Positions 7,996-18,116 are shown, numbered from the stretch's first letter. The stretch is DNA of 64,000 bases from Sulfitobacter sp. M05 (GCF_029285175.1 NZ_JABEDH010000002.1:620001-684000), one strand, 5' to 3'. Numbers and translations are program-made. The notes: generated from the sequence alone by a model not told the origin.

Positions 7996-10900
7996 CTATG
8001 AATGCACATGCGCGCCGTCAAGGTAGGGTGACTGTGCAACTGCGCTTGTCACAAGATCGTGCGGCAAAGGCATCAATCGCGCTGGTGCGGTCCAAAGAAT
8101 TGCGGTCTCGATGCGTTTGTTTGGAAAAAGCTGGGCCAGCATCATGGCATAAGCGCCCATTTGCCGCAGGATGCCGTCAGGACAGGCCGCGGCGGTGTCG
8201 GGGACAGTACGGTTTGTCTTGTAATCCACCAATAGGATGCGGTCTTGTTCGATGATCAGCCGGTCGATGATACCGTGCAGCCGTTCGCCGCCCAGCGGCG
8301 CAGTTATCGGCACTTCCGTCAGGGTTTCGGGGGCGAAAACCGGTGCAAGTGCCGGCGTGTCGAGAATGCGCCGCACCTCGGCCACGGCCCTGTCCGCATC
8401 TTCAGGCGCGGCGTTTAGGGTCAAATGGCGCGCTGCATTTGAAAACGCCGGCTCTTCCAACCCGGGCAGAGTTTCAAGCAGGCTATGCACCAGTGTTCCA
8501 TAGGCCATTGCCTGTTCGCTTTCCTCGCCATCCGTCCCGGCAAGGGCTTTTTTCCCACCCAGATCAGACGGGGAGAAAATTTCTTTCTCATGAGAAAATA
8601 CGGGCAGAGTCTTGCTAAAAATAGGCTCTAATGCCGGTGTTTCAGTTATACTCTCGGGCCTGATCTCGACCTCCAAATCGTCCCAATCGCCTTCTTCAAA
8701 CCGTCGGATGCCGCTGCCGTTAAGGTCAACCGCGTTAACATGGCCCATGGCCTCCCCGGCGATCTGATACCAGTCGGTCTTGTCCTTGGACAAATCACCC
8801 GCCGCCGCAATCATCAGCCATTTTTCGGCCCGCGTCATGGCAACATAAAGCAGCCGCAACCGTTCCGCATATTGCGCTTCTTTCATCTCTTCGATCGTCA
8901 CGCGCATTGCCTCGGGCAGTGCATCAGCCGAGGGTTTCCAGACCGGAACCGCGTTCATTTCGACAATCTCGTCCTTGATCACCACGTCCCGCCGTCCAGT
9001 GTCGGGCAGAATTACGATCGGCGCCTCCAGCCCTTTTGACCCATGCACGGTCATCACCCTGATCTGGTTCGAAGCACTGTCGATCTGGCGCTTGATCTCA
9101 AGGTCGTCAGTCTGCATCCATTGGATAAATCCAGTCAGGCTTGGAATATCGTTGCGTTCGTATGCCAGCGCCTGTGTCAACATGGCGTTGATCCCGTCCT
9201 CAGCTTCCGGCCCAAGCCGGGCCAGCAGTTTTTCCCGCCCACCATGGCGCGTAAGAACCCGCTCGATCAGGTCGTAAGGCCGCAAGAAATCCACCTGACC
9301 ACGCAAGTCGTTCAACACACTTAGGGTTTCGGAAAACTCCTCACTGCGGCTACGCAGGGCCTGCGTCAAGCTTGAGGCGGTTCTCTTGTGTGCAAGGTCG
9401 AACAGGTCTTGCTCGGCCCATCCGAAGAGCGGCGATTTTAGTGCGGTGGCAAGCGATAGGTTGTCGTCGGGTGTTGCCAGAAAAGACAACAGCGCGGCCA
9501 GATCCTTCACCGCCAGTTCGGCCCCGACTTTCAATCTGTCAGCGCCAGCAATGGGCAGGCCGGCCGCTTTGCAGGCGCGGATGATTTCGGCAAAAAGTGC
9601 CGAGCGCCGTTGCACAAGGATCAGAAAGTCGCCCGCGCGAATGGGGCGCCTGATGAGGCTTCCGCGGGTTTTACCGTCATCTGGGATGAATGACGGATTG
9701 TCGGGGTTTGTCAGTTCTTTGATCTTTGCGGCGATCTGTTCGGCCAGAATGACCGTGTGATGTTGCTGCGAACGCCGGTCCAGCGGGTCGGTCCACGGGC
9801 GGTCTTCATCCGGTTCGGCCTTGGCGATAACCGGCCATAGATCAACCCGTCCGGGCAGGGTTTCCTTAAAGGCGATATGCTGGCTGTTTGCGTCCAGCCC
9901 CATTTGCCGCCTTGGATCAAAAACAGTGTCTACAAAGCGCAAGATGGCGCTGGATGACCGAAAAGAGTAGTCCAGACTGCGCCGTTGGAAAATTTGGCCT
10001 GCGGTTTGAATTTTGGCTTCAAAGGCGTTGCTCTTGCGGTCAAATTCAAGCGGATCCGCGCCCTGAAACGAATAGATTGACTGCTTTTTGTCGCCGACAA
10101 CAAACAGCGTCCGTTCCGTGTCGGCGCGCGCGCCCGACCCGCTGTAAAATTCATCCGCAAGCAATTCGATGATGTCCCACTGTCGAGGCGATGTATCCTG
10201 CGCCTCATCCACCAGAATATGGTCGATGCCACCGTCGATCCGGTACAGCACCCAAGCGGCTACTCTTTCGTCTTGTAACAAGGCCCGTGCGCGCAAGATC
10301 AGGTCATCAAAGTCCAACCAGCCGCGCAACTGTTTGGCATTTTCATATCGCTGAAGGAAAGCATGGGCGAACTGGTGCAGGGCCTCTGCCTTTTCGGCGG
10401 CCAATAGCGACAGCCGCGCGTTTCGGGTATCTTCGACCCGCAACATCAGCGCTTCCAGCTGGTGCATTGATGCCCCCAGTACGGCCTGAGTTGCTTTGGT
10501 CGGAAAGCTGCCGATTTTGGCAGTGAACGGCGATTTGGCGCTGCTACTGGTTAGGAAAACACTCTCTAACACAGGTAAAATGGCCAGATTTACCGTGTTG
10601 ATCTCTTGCAGTTTCGCACCGGCTTTTGCATCGTTCCCGCCCTTGGCCAACAGATGCGGCACGATTCCGGCGATCAATTCCGCCTCGCCGCCCAAAAAAA
10701 CGCCGGCCTCAACCATATCTGCATCAAGTTCGCCGGGCTGTCCCAAATGACCAAGGATATCGCTACGGGTCACCTGCTTTTCAAAACCGTCCCGCATACC
10801 GACAATGCGCCGGGTCAGCTTGCCAAAATCCTCGCCTGTGTAAAACCGTGCGATATTGCTGATCAGATCGGCCTGCGGCCCTTCCGACATCGCGTCTACA

Positions 10901-11376
10901 ATATCAGCACGTAACAAATCTGCGGCGCGATCTTCGATCTCCGAGAACTGTGGGCTAACGCCGGCTTCAAGCGGAAACCGCCGCAACAGAGACGCACAAA
11001 ACGAGTGGATGGTTTGAATCTTAAGCCCGCCGGGGGTTTCAATCGCCAGAGCAAAGAGAGTGCGGGCCTTGCGCAATTGCGCCGCGTCCAATGCGCCCGC
11101 GACACCCAGTTCAGACATCGCCGCGCGCAGGTCCGTGTCGCGCAACATCGCCCATTCACCCAGCCGTTTGAACAGGCGGTTCTGCATCTCTGATGCGGCG
11201 GCTTTGGTATAGGTCAGACACAGGATATGTTGTGGTTCGACTCCGTTCAGCAACAGGCGGGCCACACGATCGGTCAATACGCGCGTCTTGCCAGACCCCG
11301 CATTGGCACCCAACCACGTCGAGGCATCAGGTCGGGCGGCTTCGATCTGGTCACGGGTGGCGTCATCGAGAGTCAT
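7996..11376 (-). CDS. addA: AddA: helicase-nuclease subunit of the AddAB double-strand break complex
   Basis: AddA drives DNA unwinding and cuts one strand at double-strand ends, preparing substrate for RecA. The 1,126-residue protein has UvrD-type helicase motifs (Walker A ANAGSGKT at 24-31; motif II LVDEAQDTSPRQW; a late YVAMTRAEKWL block) and a C-terminal PD-(D/E)xK nuclease with HGIIDRLI and LLVDYKTNR. The ATG at 11376 overlaps the addB stop by 4 bp; a start 13 codons earlier is less likely. Confidence 0.96.
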   Translation of the reverse strand: MTLDDATRDQIEAARPDASTWLGANAGSGKTRVLTDRVARLLLNGVEPQHILCLTYTKAAASEMQNRLFKRLGEWAMLRDTDLRAAMSELGVAGALDAAQLRKARTLFALAIETPGGLKIQTIHSFCASLLRRFPLEAGVSPQFSEIEDRAADLLRADIVDAMSEGPQADLISNIARFYTGEDFGKLTRRIVGMRDGFEKQVTRSDILGHLGQPGELDADMVEAGVFLGGEAELIAGIVPHLLAKGGNDAKAGAKLQEINTVNLAILPVLESVFLTSSSAKSPFTAKIGSFPTKATQAVLGASMHQLEALMLRVEDTRNARLSLLAAEKAEALHQFAHAFLQRYENAKQLRGWLDFDDLILRARALLQDERVAAWVLYRIDGGIDHILVDEAQDTSPRQWDIIELLADEFYSGSGARADTERTLFVVGDKKQSIYSFQGADPLEFDRKSNAFEAKIQTAGQIFQRRSLDYSFRSSSAILRFVDTVFDPRRQMGLDANSQHIAFKETLPGRVDLWPVIAKAEPDEDRPWTDPLDRRSQQHHTVILAEQIAAKIKELTNPDNPSFIPDDGKTRGSLIRRPIRAGDFLILVQRRSALFAEIIRACKAAGLPIAGADRLKVGAELAVKDLAALLSFLATPDDNLSLATALKSPLFGWAEQDLFDLAHKRTASSLTQALRSRSEEFSETLSVLNDLRGQVDFLRPYDLIERVLTRHGGREKLLARLGPEAEDGINAMLTQALAYERNDIPSLTGFIQWMQTDDLEIKRQIDSASNQIRVMTVHGSKGLEAPIVILPDTGRRDVVIKDEIVEMNAVPVWKPSADALPEAMRVTIEEMKEAQYAERLRLLYVAMTRAEKWLMIAAAGDLSKDKTDWYQIAGEAMGHVNAVDLNGSGIRRFEEGDWDDLEVEIRPESITETPALEPIFSKTLPVFSHEKEIFSPSDLGGKKALAGTDGEESEQAMAYGTLVHSLLETLPGLEEPAFSNAARHLTLNAAPEDADRAVAEVRRILDTPALAPVFAPETLTEVPITAPLGGERLHGIIDRLIIEQDRILLVDYKTNRTVPDTAAACPDGILRQMGAYAMMLAQLFPNKRIETAILWTAPARLMPLPHDLVTSAVAQSPYLDGAHVHS

Positions 11377-14336
11377 GTCAGATCTTCCGGTGTTGTAACT
11401 GTTGTGCCATCCCATTCGCCAAAACGTGCCAGCTGATCATAATCCCCAGCGGCATCTTCGGTTTTGACCAGTCGGCGGGCGGTGAACCCTTGCTGCGCAG
11501 ACAGGTAAGTTTCGATCAGCCTGTGCAGACCGGCAAGGACGGCGGCGGGTGGTTCATCATCCAAAGGCGCGGAAACCTCTTTGGGTGTGCTGCCCAGACC
11601 GATGAAAACGGCATTGGCAACAGTGGCAACACCGACGTTTTCAAACCCGCCTTCTTCGATCATTGCCGCTTCGAGAAGCAATTGTTTATCAAAAAACTTT
11701 TGCTCTTTTGCGCTGGGTGGATTGCCGGTTTTGTAATCATAAATCAACACATCGCCAAACTCGGTACGGTCGATCCGGTCGGCAAACCCCTTAAGCCTGA
11801 ATCCCAAATCTTTGAATTCATGCACCCCCTTGGCGGCTTCTTCGAAGAGCATCGGTGTCGCAACGCTTTGGCGTTGTTGCTCGTTCCTGACAAACCAGTC
11901 TGCAATGCGTTCAACACGTGCTTGCCACATCAGGCGCGCAGCAGGCCAAGGCACCTCGTCTGCCAGAACGTCACGGGTGATTTTAATCAGATGGTCACGG
12001 TTCAAACGGTCCGGGTCTTGGCAAACCGACTTTATGAACACTTCCATGATCTTGTGAACGATGATGCCGCGTACAGGGGCGTCCGGCGATTGCACCAGCG
12101 GATCAATAGGGCGCAGGCGCAAGGTGTGTTTTGCATAAATTGCATACGGGTCGCGGATCAGCCGTTTGATCTCTGTCACCGACAGGGCATGTGGGCGCGC
12201 GATAACTGGCGGGCGCGGCGATGGGCGCGGCGCGGGGTCGACGCGCTGGAATGCTTCGATCGCCTGCACCTGACCGGTCCAGTATCCGCCTCTTGCGCGC
12301 ATCTCTTTTAGCGCGGCCTTCCCTCTGCCGTCGGGCAACCCGTTGAGCAGGTTTTCAAGCCGGTTCAACCAACGCGAGGGCACGGTTTCGGCCTCGTCGG
12401 ACCGGATTGCACGGGTCAGCCAGACTTCGGGTGCCGCGATGGCCTGTTGGTAATCATGTGCCGAAAGCCCGATGCGCCGTTCGGGCAAAAGCATACCGGC
12501 ATCCAGACGCATTTTGCGGTTCAGCCACGGGTCGGGTGCCGGTGCCTCGGGCCATGTGCCGTCATTCAATCCGCCCATGATCACCAGATCGGCCCCCTGC
12601 ACGCGCGCCTCAAGCGTGCCCCAGATCATCACATCCGGATGTGGCGCGTCACGGTCGCGCACCTCTTCTGCCGACAGCAAGGCTCCGATCAGATCACCGT
12701 AATCTGCTGCGGACATCTGGCCACCATGCACGGCGTGTTCGCATAATGCATCAATGGTTTCACGCGCTTTGCGGCCCGCTTTTCTCCGCCAAAGCTCGCG
12801 CGAATCCTCACCCGGCTGCCCGGCGGCAATGGTTTCGGCCAGGGTAATGTGGCCCGTAACCCAATCTGACAGAGATTTTTCTGCTTCAACCGTGTGGTTG
12901 CAAAAGGTCTCAGCAACCCAAGACAGCCAGGCCATAAACGCCGCGTTGTTGTCCCGGTCTTCGATCTTGTCTGCGGCCATGGTTCCGACCCGCAACAACC
13001 CTTCTACATCAGGATAGGGCAGCCCCTCACGCCGGATCCGCATCTCCAGAAGTTGGGTGTTAAGCTGGTGTTGATTGCGTCCCTCACCGCTGTGGGTCAA
13101 CGGGTGTTTAAGTAGAACCAGCAGAGCCTCAGCGTCCAGCTTGCGCATAAACAGCGCTGCAACATGGCGCAAAAACCGTCCGGGCGGTGAAAGATGCAGC
13201 GGCGTGCCGGCGCTGTCGTCGGGCAGGATATTCCACCGATCAAGTGCGGCGGTAACCTGACGGGTCAACATCCGGTCGGGTGTGATCAACGCGGCCTTTT
13301 GACCGTCTTCAACCGCTTTGCGCAGCCTAAGCGCAATACTCAGCGCCTCTTCACGCGGGGTTGAGGCCTCGACCAGTGTGATATCCTGCGTTGCGTGATC
13401 GATATCTGCTAGGTCCGGCCCCTCGCTAAGCCATGTGTCGGTCACGGGTGCGGGCCGCAACGATAGTGAAACCAGGGCGTTGCGCGCCTCCGACGGGGGC
13501 GGGGTGCTTGCCCAGCTTTCGATCGGGGGGGTGATGTCCAGCTGCTGCATCATATCGAAGAAACGGTATTGCGGGTGGTCCTCGGGCGGGGTGTCGCCAC
13601 TTAGCACAGGCCATTGCGAAAGCGGCATCGCAAAATCGAACCCCGGCAATACCAAAGCGCCTTGCGGCAGACGGGCGACCTTATGCATCAATAGCGAAGT
13701 TGTGCCGCGTGATCCTGTTGATCCGGCGACGATAACCGGGTTCTGGGGCGGGTGTGCCTGCCAGTGTGCGATGATCATCTGTGTCAGCTGACGTTGTCTG
13801 GCCTGCACATCGGGGGCAGTGTCCATCCCGTCCAGATAATTGTTCGCAATTTCCAGGAATTTCTTGGCGCGCTCCCAATGGCCGGATTGATCCGTAACAT
13901 CCAGCTTCGCGATGGCCTCCGGGCTCACCCCTTCGCCCTGCATTTCGTCAATCAACGACGCAAGGCTGTCGGAAAGCGCATAAAGTGACGCGCGCGGTGC
14001 AATGGTTGGGTCGGCGGTAATCAGTTGCGAAACCAATTGGATCAGTTCAAGACGCCGGCGCAAAGCGGGCGTTGCGGGCGGTACGCTGAGGCCGGGAACC
14101 AGCGTATCAAGGTCGCTGAGCAGACGGATATTCGGCAGGAAACCGGCAGGACCAGCATCGAAAATCTCGCGCAGGCGGCGCGCCATGCGGCGGGTGTTCA
14201 CAATCAGGTCGACCCGCGCGATGGCCTCTGGCGGTTGATCCCGCAACCGTTGCCGCAGCCCGTCAACCAAAGCGCGTGGAAAATCCACACCGGGGCTGAC
14301 GCCAAAGACGCGGGGCTGTTCGTCCGGCTTAAACAT
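11373..14336 (-). CDS. addB: AddB: helicase-like/nuclease subunit of the AddAB complex
   Basis: Partner of AddA, 987 residues. The C-terminal nuclease domain shows the PD-(D/E)xK core LIYDYKTGNPPSAKEQ. The N-terminal part lacks a standard Walker A, as expected for the alphaproteobacterial AddB type. No Fe-S cysteine cluster was noticed, unlike Bacillus AddB. The ATG at 14336 (MFKPDEQPRVFGVSPGVDF) overlaps the end of murU by 8 bp, placing addBA in one transcript with tsaE-amgK-murU. Confidence 0.94.
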   Translation of the reverse strand: MFKPDEQPRVFGVSPGVDFPRALVDGLRQRLRDQPPEAIARVDLIVNTRRMARRLREIFDAGPAGFLPNIRLLSDLDTLVPGLSVPPATPALRRRLELIQLVSQLITADPTIAPRASLYALSDSLASLIDEMQGEGVSPEAIAKLDVTDQSGHWERAKKFLEIANNYLDGMDTAPDVQARQRQLTQMIIAHWQAHPPQNPVIVAGSTGSRGTTSLLMHKVARLPQGALVLPGFDFAMPLSQWPVLSGDTPPEDHPQYRFFDMMQQLDITPPIESWASTPPPSEARNALVSLSLRPAPVTDTWLSEGPDLADIDHATQDITLVEASTPREEALSIALRLRKAVEDGQKAALITPDRMLTRQVTAALDRWNILPDDSAGTPLHLSPPGRFLRHVAALFMRKLDAEALLVLLKHPLTHSGEGRNQHQLNTQLLEMRIRREGLPYPDVEGLLRVGTMAADKIEDRDNNAAFMAWLSWVAETFCNHTVEAEKSLSDWVTGHITLAETIAAGQPGEDSRELWRRKAGRKARETIDALCEHAVHGGQMSAADYGDLIGALLSAEEVRDRDAPHPDVMIWGTLEARVQGADLVIMGGLNDGTWPEAPAPDPWLNRKMRLDAGMLLPERRIGLSAHDYQQAIAAPEVWLTRAIRSDEAETVPSRWLNRLENLLNGLPDGRGKAALKEMRARGGYWTGQVQAIEAFQRVDPAPRPSPRPPVIARPHALSVTEIKRLIRDPYAIYAKHTLRLRPIDPLVQSPDAPVRGIIVHKIMEVFIKSVCQDPDRLNRDHLIKITRDVLADEVPWPAARLMWQARVERIADWFVRNEQQRQSVATPMLFEEAAKGVHEFKDLGFRLKGFADRIDRTEFGDVLIYDYKTGNPPSAKEQKFFDKQLLLEAAMIEEGGFENVGVATVANAVFIGLGSTPKEVSAPLDDEPPAAVLAGLHRLIETYLSAQQGFTARRLVKTEDAAGDYDQLARFGEWDGTTVTTPEDLT

Positions 14337-15021
14337 CCTGCGCGTCCAGCATTTCTTCGGCAAGGGTTATGCCATCGGGGTGCCCGACATCACACCACTT
14401 CCCGGGGTAGGACAGGCCAAACAGGCGGTTGTTTTCCAGCATCTTGTTCCACACCAGATTAAGCGAAAACTTCTCTTCCTTTATGCCGTGCAGCAGATCG
14501 GTTTTCATAATCTGGATGCCGCCATAAACCGTGCCGGGGCCGCGTTTGATCCTGCCGGTTTCTGACAGGGTGAAATCGCCGTCACCGGCGTGTCCGATGG
14601 CAGAACCGGTCGGTACACAGATCAACAGTGCATCCATTCTGCTAGGATCCCACGCCTGTTGCAGCATCTGAACCGGGTTCGGACCTGCCCAGATTGCATC
14701 CGTATTCTGGGTGATTACAGGGCCGGTGCCCAACAACGGCAACGCATTACGCAACCCGCCACCGGTCTCAAGAATCTCGGGCATCTCGACAATTGTCTCT
14801 ACACCCTGCGGGCGCAGATGCGCGTCCAATATCGCGGCCCTGTAATGCAGATTTGCAACGATGGGCGCCGCGCCGGCAATCTTGGCGATGTCCAGCGCGT
14901 GATCAATCAACGGTTTGCCTGCAACCTCGATCATCGGCTTGGGCCGGTCTTGGGTCAGCGCCTTCATGCGCGTGCCAAAACCTGCGGCGAACAACATCAC
15001 GGGAAAGCTCACTGTGGACAT
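14329..15021 (-). CDS. murU: N-acetylmuramate-1-phosphate uridylyltransferase
   Basis: MurU converts MurNAc-1-phosphate and UTP to UDP-MurNAc in cell-wall recycling, bypassing MurA-targeted de novo synthesis. The 230-residue protein is a compact nucleotidyltransferase with the signature LFAAGFGTRMKALTQDRPKPM near residue 10 and the metal-site region NTDAIW. It follows amgK, whose product phosphorylates MurNAc, with a 13-bp overlap; this pairing supports the specific function over a generic sugar-phosphate nucleotidyltransferase. Confidence 0.87.
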   Translation of the reverse strand: MSTVSFPVMLFAAGFGTRMKALTQDRPKPMIEVAGKPLIDHALDIAKIAGAAPIVANLHYRAAILDAHLRPQGVETIVEMPEILETGGGLRNALPLLGTGPVITQNTDAIWAGPNPVQMLQQAWDPSRMDALLICVPTGSAIGHAGDGDFTLSETGRIKRGPGTVYGGIQIMKTDLLHGIKEEKFSLNLVWNKMLENNRLFGLSYPGKWCDVGHPDGITLAEEMLDAQDV

Positions 15022-16007
15022 TGGCGTTTCAAGCGCTCCAGAAAGATCGGGGTGGGTTCGGGCAGCATGGGCATCAACAGGGCGGAAAGCTCGGCCAGTT
15101 CCGGATGGGCCAGATTGCGCCTGACATAGCCCCAGACGCGCGGGATCATATCGACGTAATGCGCCTTGCCGTCGCGCAGGCAGAGGCGGGCAAAGATACC
15201 CAGAATACGCAAATTGCGTTGCAGCCCAAGAATGGCATAGCTAGTTCGGAACGTGGCAGGGTCCTTCCCGGTCTTCGCCAGAACATAGTTGACAATATCC
15301 ACTTCTGTCCCGACGCCGACGTCCCGGCGAGCGTCTTGCAGGATAGACACAAGATCATAGGCGGCTGGCCCAACCAGCGCGTCCTGAAAATCAAGCAGCC
15401 CAACCCGCTGCACGCCTGTACGATCCGGCAGCAAGATCAGGTTCTGTGCATGAAAATCGCGCAGGATCAACGTTTGTTCGCCTTGCGTCGCAGTCTTGGC
15501 AAAGGTCTGGAAACACGCGCCGAACGCGGCCTGATCACCTTGGCTGACATCCTGTGCATACCATTCAAACAGCGGCGCAATCATCTCAGAGAGCCAATCG
15601 GCATCGCAGGCAGGCACCTTCGGTTTTGGTGTTGATTGCAGGTGGATCAGGACATCAGCCGCGGCCTGATAAAGCAGTCTTTCCTGCGCGGCATCGGCGG
15701 CGATTAAATCCGCAAAAAGCGCATCACCAAAGTCTTCGATTAACAGCAACCCGGCATCGGTATCCTGATGAAAAACTTCCGGTGCGCTTAACCCGACTGC
15801 CCGCAGATGCTGTGCTATTGCAACAAAAGGGCGCACGTCCTCGCCGGTTTCGGGGGCGGCATCCATCAAGATTGCCGTGCCGCCGTCCGGCTGGCAAAGC
15901 CTGTCGTATTTGCGCGCAGAGGCATCACCCGCAACCGTCTTGCGCTGCGCCCGTGCCCAGCCTGCCCGATCAAGAAAACCGGCAATTTCCGTGTCGCGTT
16001 CCGTCAT
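15009..16007 (-). CDS. amgK: N-acetylmuramate/N-acetylglucosamine kinase (APH fold)
   Basis: AmgK phosphorylates MurNAc and GlcNAc at C1, supplying MurU. The 332-residue protein has the aminoglycoside-phosphotransferase fold: GDASARKYDRL near the N-terminus, catalytic loop LRDFHAQNLIL, and metal-binding LLDFQDALVGPAAYDL. The ATG at 16007 overlaps the tsaE stop by 4 bp (ATGA). A start 15 codons upstream lies in tsaE and is not preferred. Confidence 0.87.
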   Translation of the reverse strand: MTERDTEIAGFLDRAGWARAQRKTVAGDASARKYDRLCQPDGGTAILMDAAPETGEDVRPFVAIAQHLRAVGLSAPEVFHQDTDAGLLLIEDFGDALFADLIAADAAQERLLYQAAADVLIHLQSTPKPKVPACDADWLSEMIAPLFEWYAQDVSQGDQAAFGACFQTFAKTATQGEQTLILRDFHAQNLILLPDRTGVQRVGLLDFQDALVGPAAYDLVSILQDARRDVGVGTEVDIVNYVLAKTGKDPATFRTSYAILGLQRNLRILGIFARLCLRDGKAHYVDMIPRVWGYVRRNLAHPELAELSALLMPMLPEPTPIFLERLKRQCPQ

Positions 16008-16477
16008 GTTTTCCACCGGCTTAACTTGTCGCACCATTTCGGGTCTGCCCATCTGGCATTGATCACCCGCGTGTCATCGCAGGTGCCTGTTTCAAGGGTA
16101 AGGGTCAACGCGTGTTCCGGGGTCAGCGACCCCAGCCTGTCAGGCCATTCAACAAGGCAGACGTCAGTTTCAAAGGCTTCTACAAGGCCAAGCTCCTCGA
16201 TCTCCTGAACCGAGGTCAGCCGGTACAGATCGGTATGCCAGACGTCGAAATCGCCGGCTGGATAGGTCTGGACAAGCGTGAAGGTCGGCGAAGGCACATC
16301 TTCGGCAAGGCCCAGAACAGATTGGATCAGGGCGCGCGCAAAATGTGTTTTGCCCGCACCGACATCACCGTGCAGCAAAATCACGTCGCCAGCGGACAAA
16401 ACCGGTGCCAGCAGTGCTGCAAGGTCTGATGTCTGATCGGCAGAGGATGACGGGATCGAGAGGTGTTTTTCGTTCAT
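16004..16477 (-). CDS. tsaE: tRNA t6A37 threonylcarbamoyladenosine ATPase TsaE
   Basis: TsaE is the small ATPase that works with TsaB and TsaD to make t6A at position 37 of ANN-decoding tRNAs. The protein is about 157 residues. Visible blocks are Walker A HGDVGAGKTHFARALI, PSPTFTLVQTY, WHTDLYRL and LVEWPDRLG. The ATG at 16477 is preferred; another ATG lies 5 codons upstream. It heads the tsaE-amgK-murU-addB-addA string of overlapping genes. Confidence 0.94.
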   Translation of the reverse strand: MNEKHLSIPSSSADQTSDLAALLAPVLSAGDVILLHGDVGAGKTHFARALIQSVLGLAEDVPSPTFTLVQTYPAGDFDVWHTDLYRLTSVQEIEELGLVEAFETDVCLVEWPDRLGSLTPEHALTLTLETGTCDDTRVINARWADPKWCDKLSRWKT

Positions 16478-16549
16478 GCCATATGGTGACAATCGGCCCC
16501 GCTCTACGCAAGTCGAAAGCGCCGTACGGTTCCGTTTCTGGTGGTGGCG

Positions 16550-18049
16550 TTATGCGGGTGCCGGCGCGGATGGCACAGGTGCGGGGGCGGCTGTCGGAAT
16601 GCGACAAAACCGGATCGCCGTGGCATCTGCGGCCAGCGTTTTTAGTGTACAGCGCAGCTTGTCACCCTGACTTAGGCTCAATTCGAAACGTTGTTCGGGG
16701 CGCGGGCCGATGGAGGTGGAAAAACCGATCAACCCCGATAGCTTGGTGCCATCTTCCACCTTCGACTTCCAAAGTTTGACCGCGTCATGGATGGTAACAT
16801 CTGCAAATGCCGCCTCTGGTGTCTGGCCCCACATAACACGGTAAGCATCGTTGCAAAATGTCAGGATGCCGCTGGCGGAAAACACCACCAATGCCTCATC
16901 CACAGTGTCCAGAAGCGCCTCGAATTGTTCGATCTCGGCGCGATAACTGCGCGAGAGTGTGACATCGGCACTGATGTCCTCAATCAGAAAAGCGGTGCTG
17001 CCGTCGGGATGCGGGCGGCCCTGAACAGCATAGGTCCGGCCGTCTTCCAGTGACCATGTCTCGTGATATTGCCCGCCTGATGCGGCGGCGATGACATCGG
17101 CAATATCCTGTCGCCAGCTTTGGTAATTCTTCGGCTCTGGCATCCGGCGGTTTTCACGCAGGGCATCAAAGAAGCCCAACATGGTCGGCTGTGTTGCCAG
17201 AAAGCTGGCCTGTAGCCCGGACAGATCAACCAGCGCAGGGTTGAATATGCCAAGTTGCCCCTCCCTGTCGAAGATCGCCAAACCAACGGGCAGATGGGCG
17301 AATGTCTTGGCAAGGGTCTGGACAAATGTGCGCTGGGCCTCTTCTGCATGAACCAAACCGGTGATTGGCGTCGCGTGGTTGATATGGCCGTCTGGGGTTG
17401 GATGACGCACAACTTCGAACCACGCGTTCTCGCCTGTTGCGTCGACCACCACACATCTTTGCGGATCGCTTGCGCCATCCAGCACAAAGAGGGCGTCATC
17501 CTTTGTTGTGTCGGTGTGGTTCCCAATTTGGCGCGCCAGTTTGACATAGGCGTCGTTTGTCCAGATCACGCGCCCCTCTGCGTCGGTTGTCCATGCGGGA
17601 TGCGGCATGGTATTAATACAGTCCCTTGCCGGGCTGGGCTGCGGTGGCGTGGTGGTAACCTCGTGATCAGCGACAACAGGCGCGTACAGATGAACCCAAC
17701 ACAGCCCATCCCGCCAACTTATCTCTATTTCCAACGGGTCTCCGGCATGTGCTGAACGCAGCTTGATCTTGCCAGCGGCATCCGAACCCGGAAGATCGGG
17801 AAACTGGCCGAGCAAGGCATCGCGCAGATCCTCCCAAACATGCCTGCCCGGTACAAAAGAAAATCGTTTTAGCGCGGCGGTGCTGGCGTGATGCAACACA
17901 CCATTGTCAAATAATAGGGACAAAGGTTCGGCTTGTGGCGATGGGACAGGGGCGGTCGCTGCGCGCGGTGCGAACAAGAAAAACCGTGTGATAAGTACAG
18001 TGGTCGCGGCGACGGCAGTGATAAGAAGGAGTTCGAAAACAGTCAGCAT
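16550..18049 (-). CDS. Membrane-anchored protein with three PAS domains and no kinase domain
   Basis: A 499-residue protein starting with one membrane segment (about residues 2-27). Three PAS-like modules follow: one around HPAWTTDAEGRVIWTNDAYVKLA, one around LPVGLAIFDREGQLGIFNPALVDLSG, and one around VDEALVVFSASGILTFCNDAYRVMW. The end is Ala/Pro-rich (PTAAPAPVPSAPAPA). No H-box, ATP-binding domain, GGDEF, EAL or HTH is visible, so it senses or binds without an obvious output. It lies downstream of regB on the same strand, and a perfect CtrA-type box stands 53 bp before the start. Confidence 0.8.
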   Translation of the reverse strand: MLTVFELLLITAVAATTVLITRFFLFAPRAATAPVPSPQAEPLSLLFDNGVLHHASTAALKRFSFVPGRHVWEDLRDALLGQFPDLPGSDAAGKIKLRSAHAGDPLEIEISWRDGLCWVHLYAPVVADHEVTTTPPQPSPARDCINTMPHPAWTTDAEGRVIWTNDAYVKLARQIGNHTDTTKDDALFVLDGASDPQRCVVVDATGENAWFEVVRHPTPDGHINHATPITGLVHAEEAQRTFVQTLAKTFAHLPVGLAIFDREGQLGIFNPALVDLSGLQASFLATQPTMLGFFDALRENRRMPEPKNYQSWRQDIADVIAAASGGQYHETWSLEDGRTYAVQGRPHPDGSTAFLIEDISADVTLSRSYRAEIEQFEALLDTVDEALVVFSASGILTFCNDAYRVMWGQTPEAAFADVTIHDAVKLWKSKVEDGTKLSGLIGFSTSIGPRPEQRFELSLSQGDKLRCTLKTLAADATAIRFCRIPTAAPAPVPSAPAPA

Positions 18050-18101
18050 ATGCGTGCCTCGTTCGGGCGGGGCGCCTGCTGCTAAGTGTCGGACTTCAAG
18101 G

Positions 18102-18116
18102 TTAAGGTTTCATTAA
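18102..18116 (-). promoter_or_regulatory. CtrA-type box upstream of the PAS gene
   Basis: TTAA (18102-18105), 7 nt, TTAA (18113-18116) exactly matches the CtrA consensus TTAA-N7-TTAA. It lies 53 bp upstream of the PAS gene start at 18049 and 46 bp after the regB stop. CtrA is the conserved alphaproteobacterial cell-cycle and motility regulator. The motif is seen; binding is inferred. Confidence 0.5.

Noticed and set aside
11193-12311. Plus-strand frame of 372 codons opposite addA/addB
   Set aside because: It lies antisense to well-supported addAB coding sequence and has no recognisable domain; long antisense frames are expected at this GC content.
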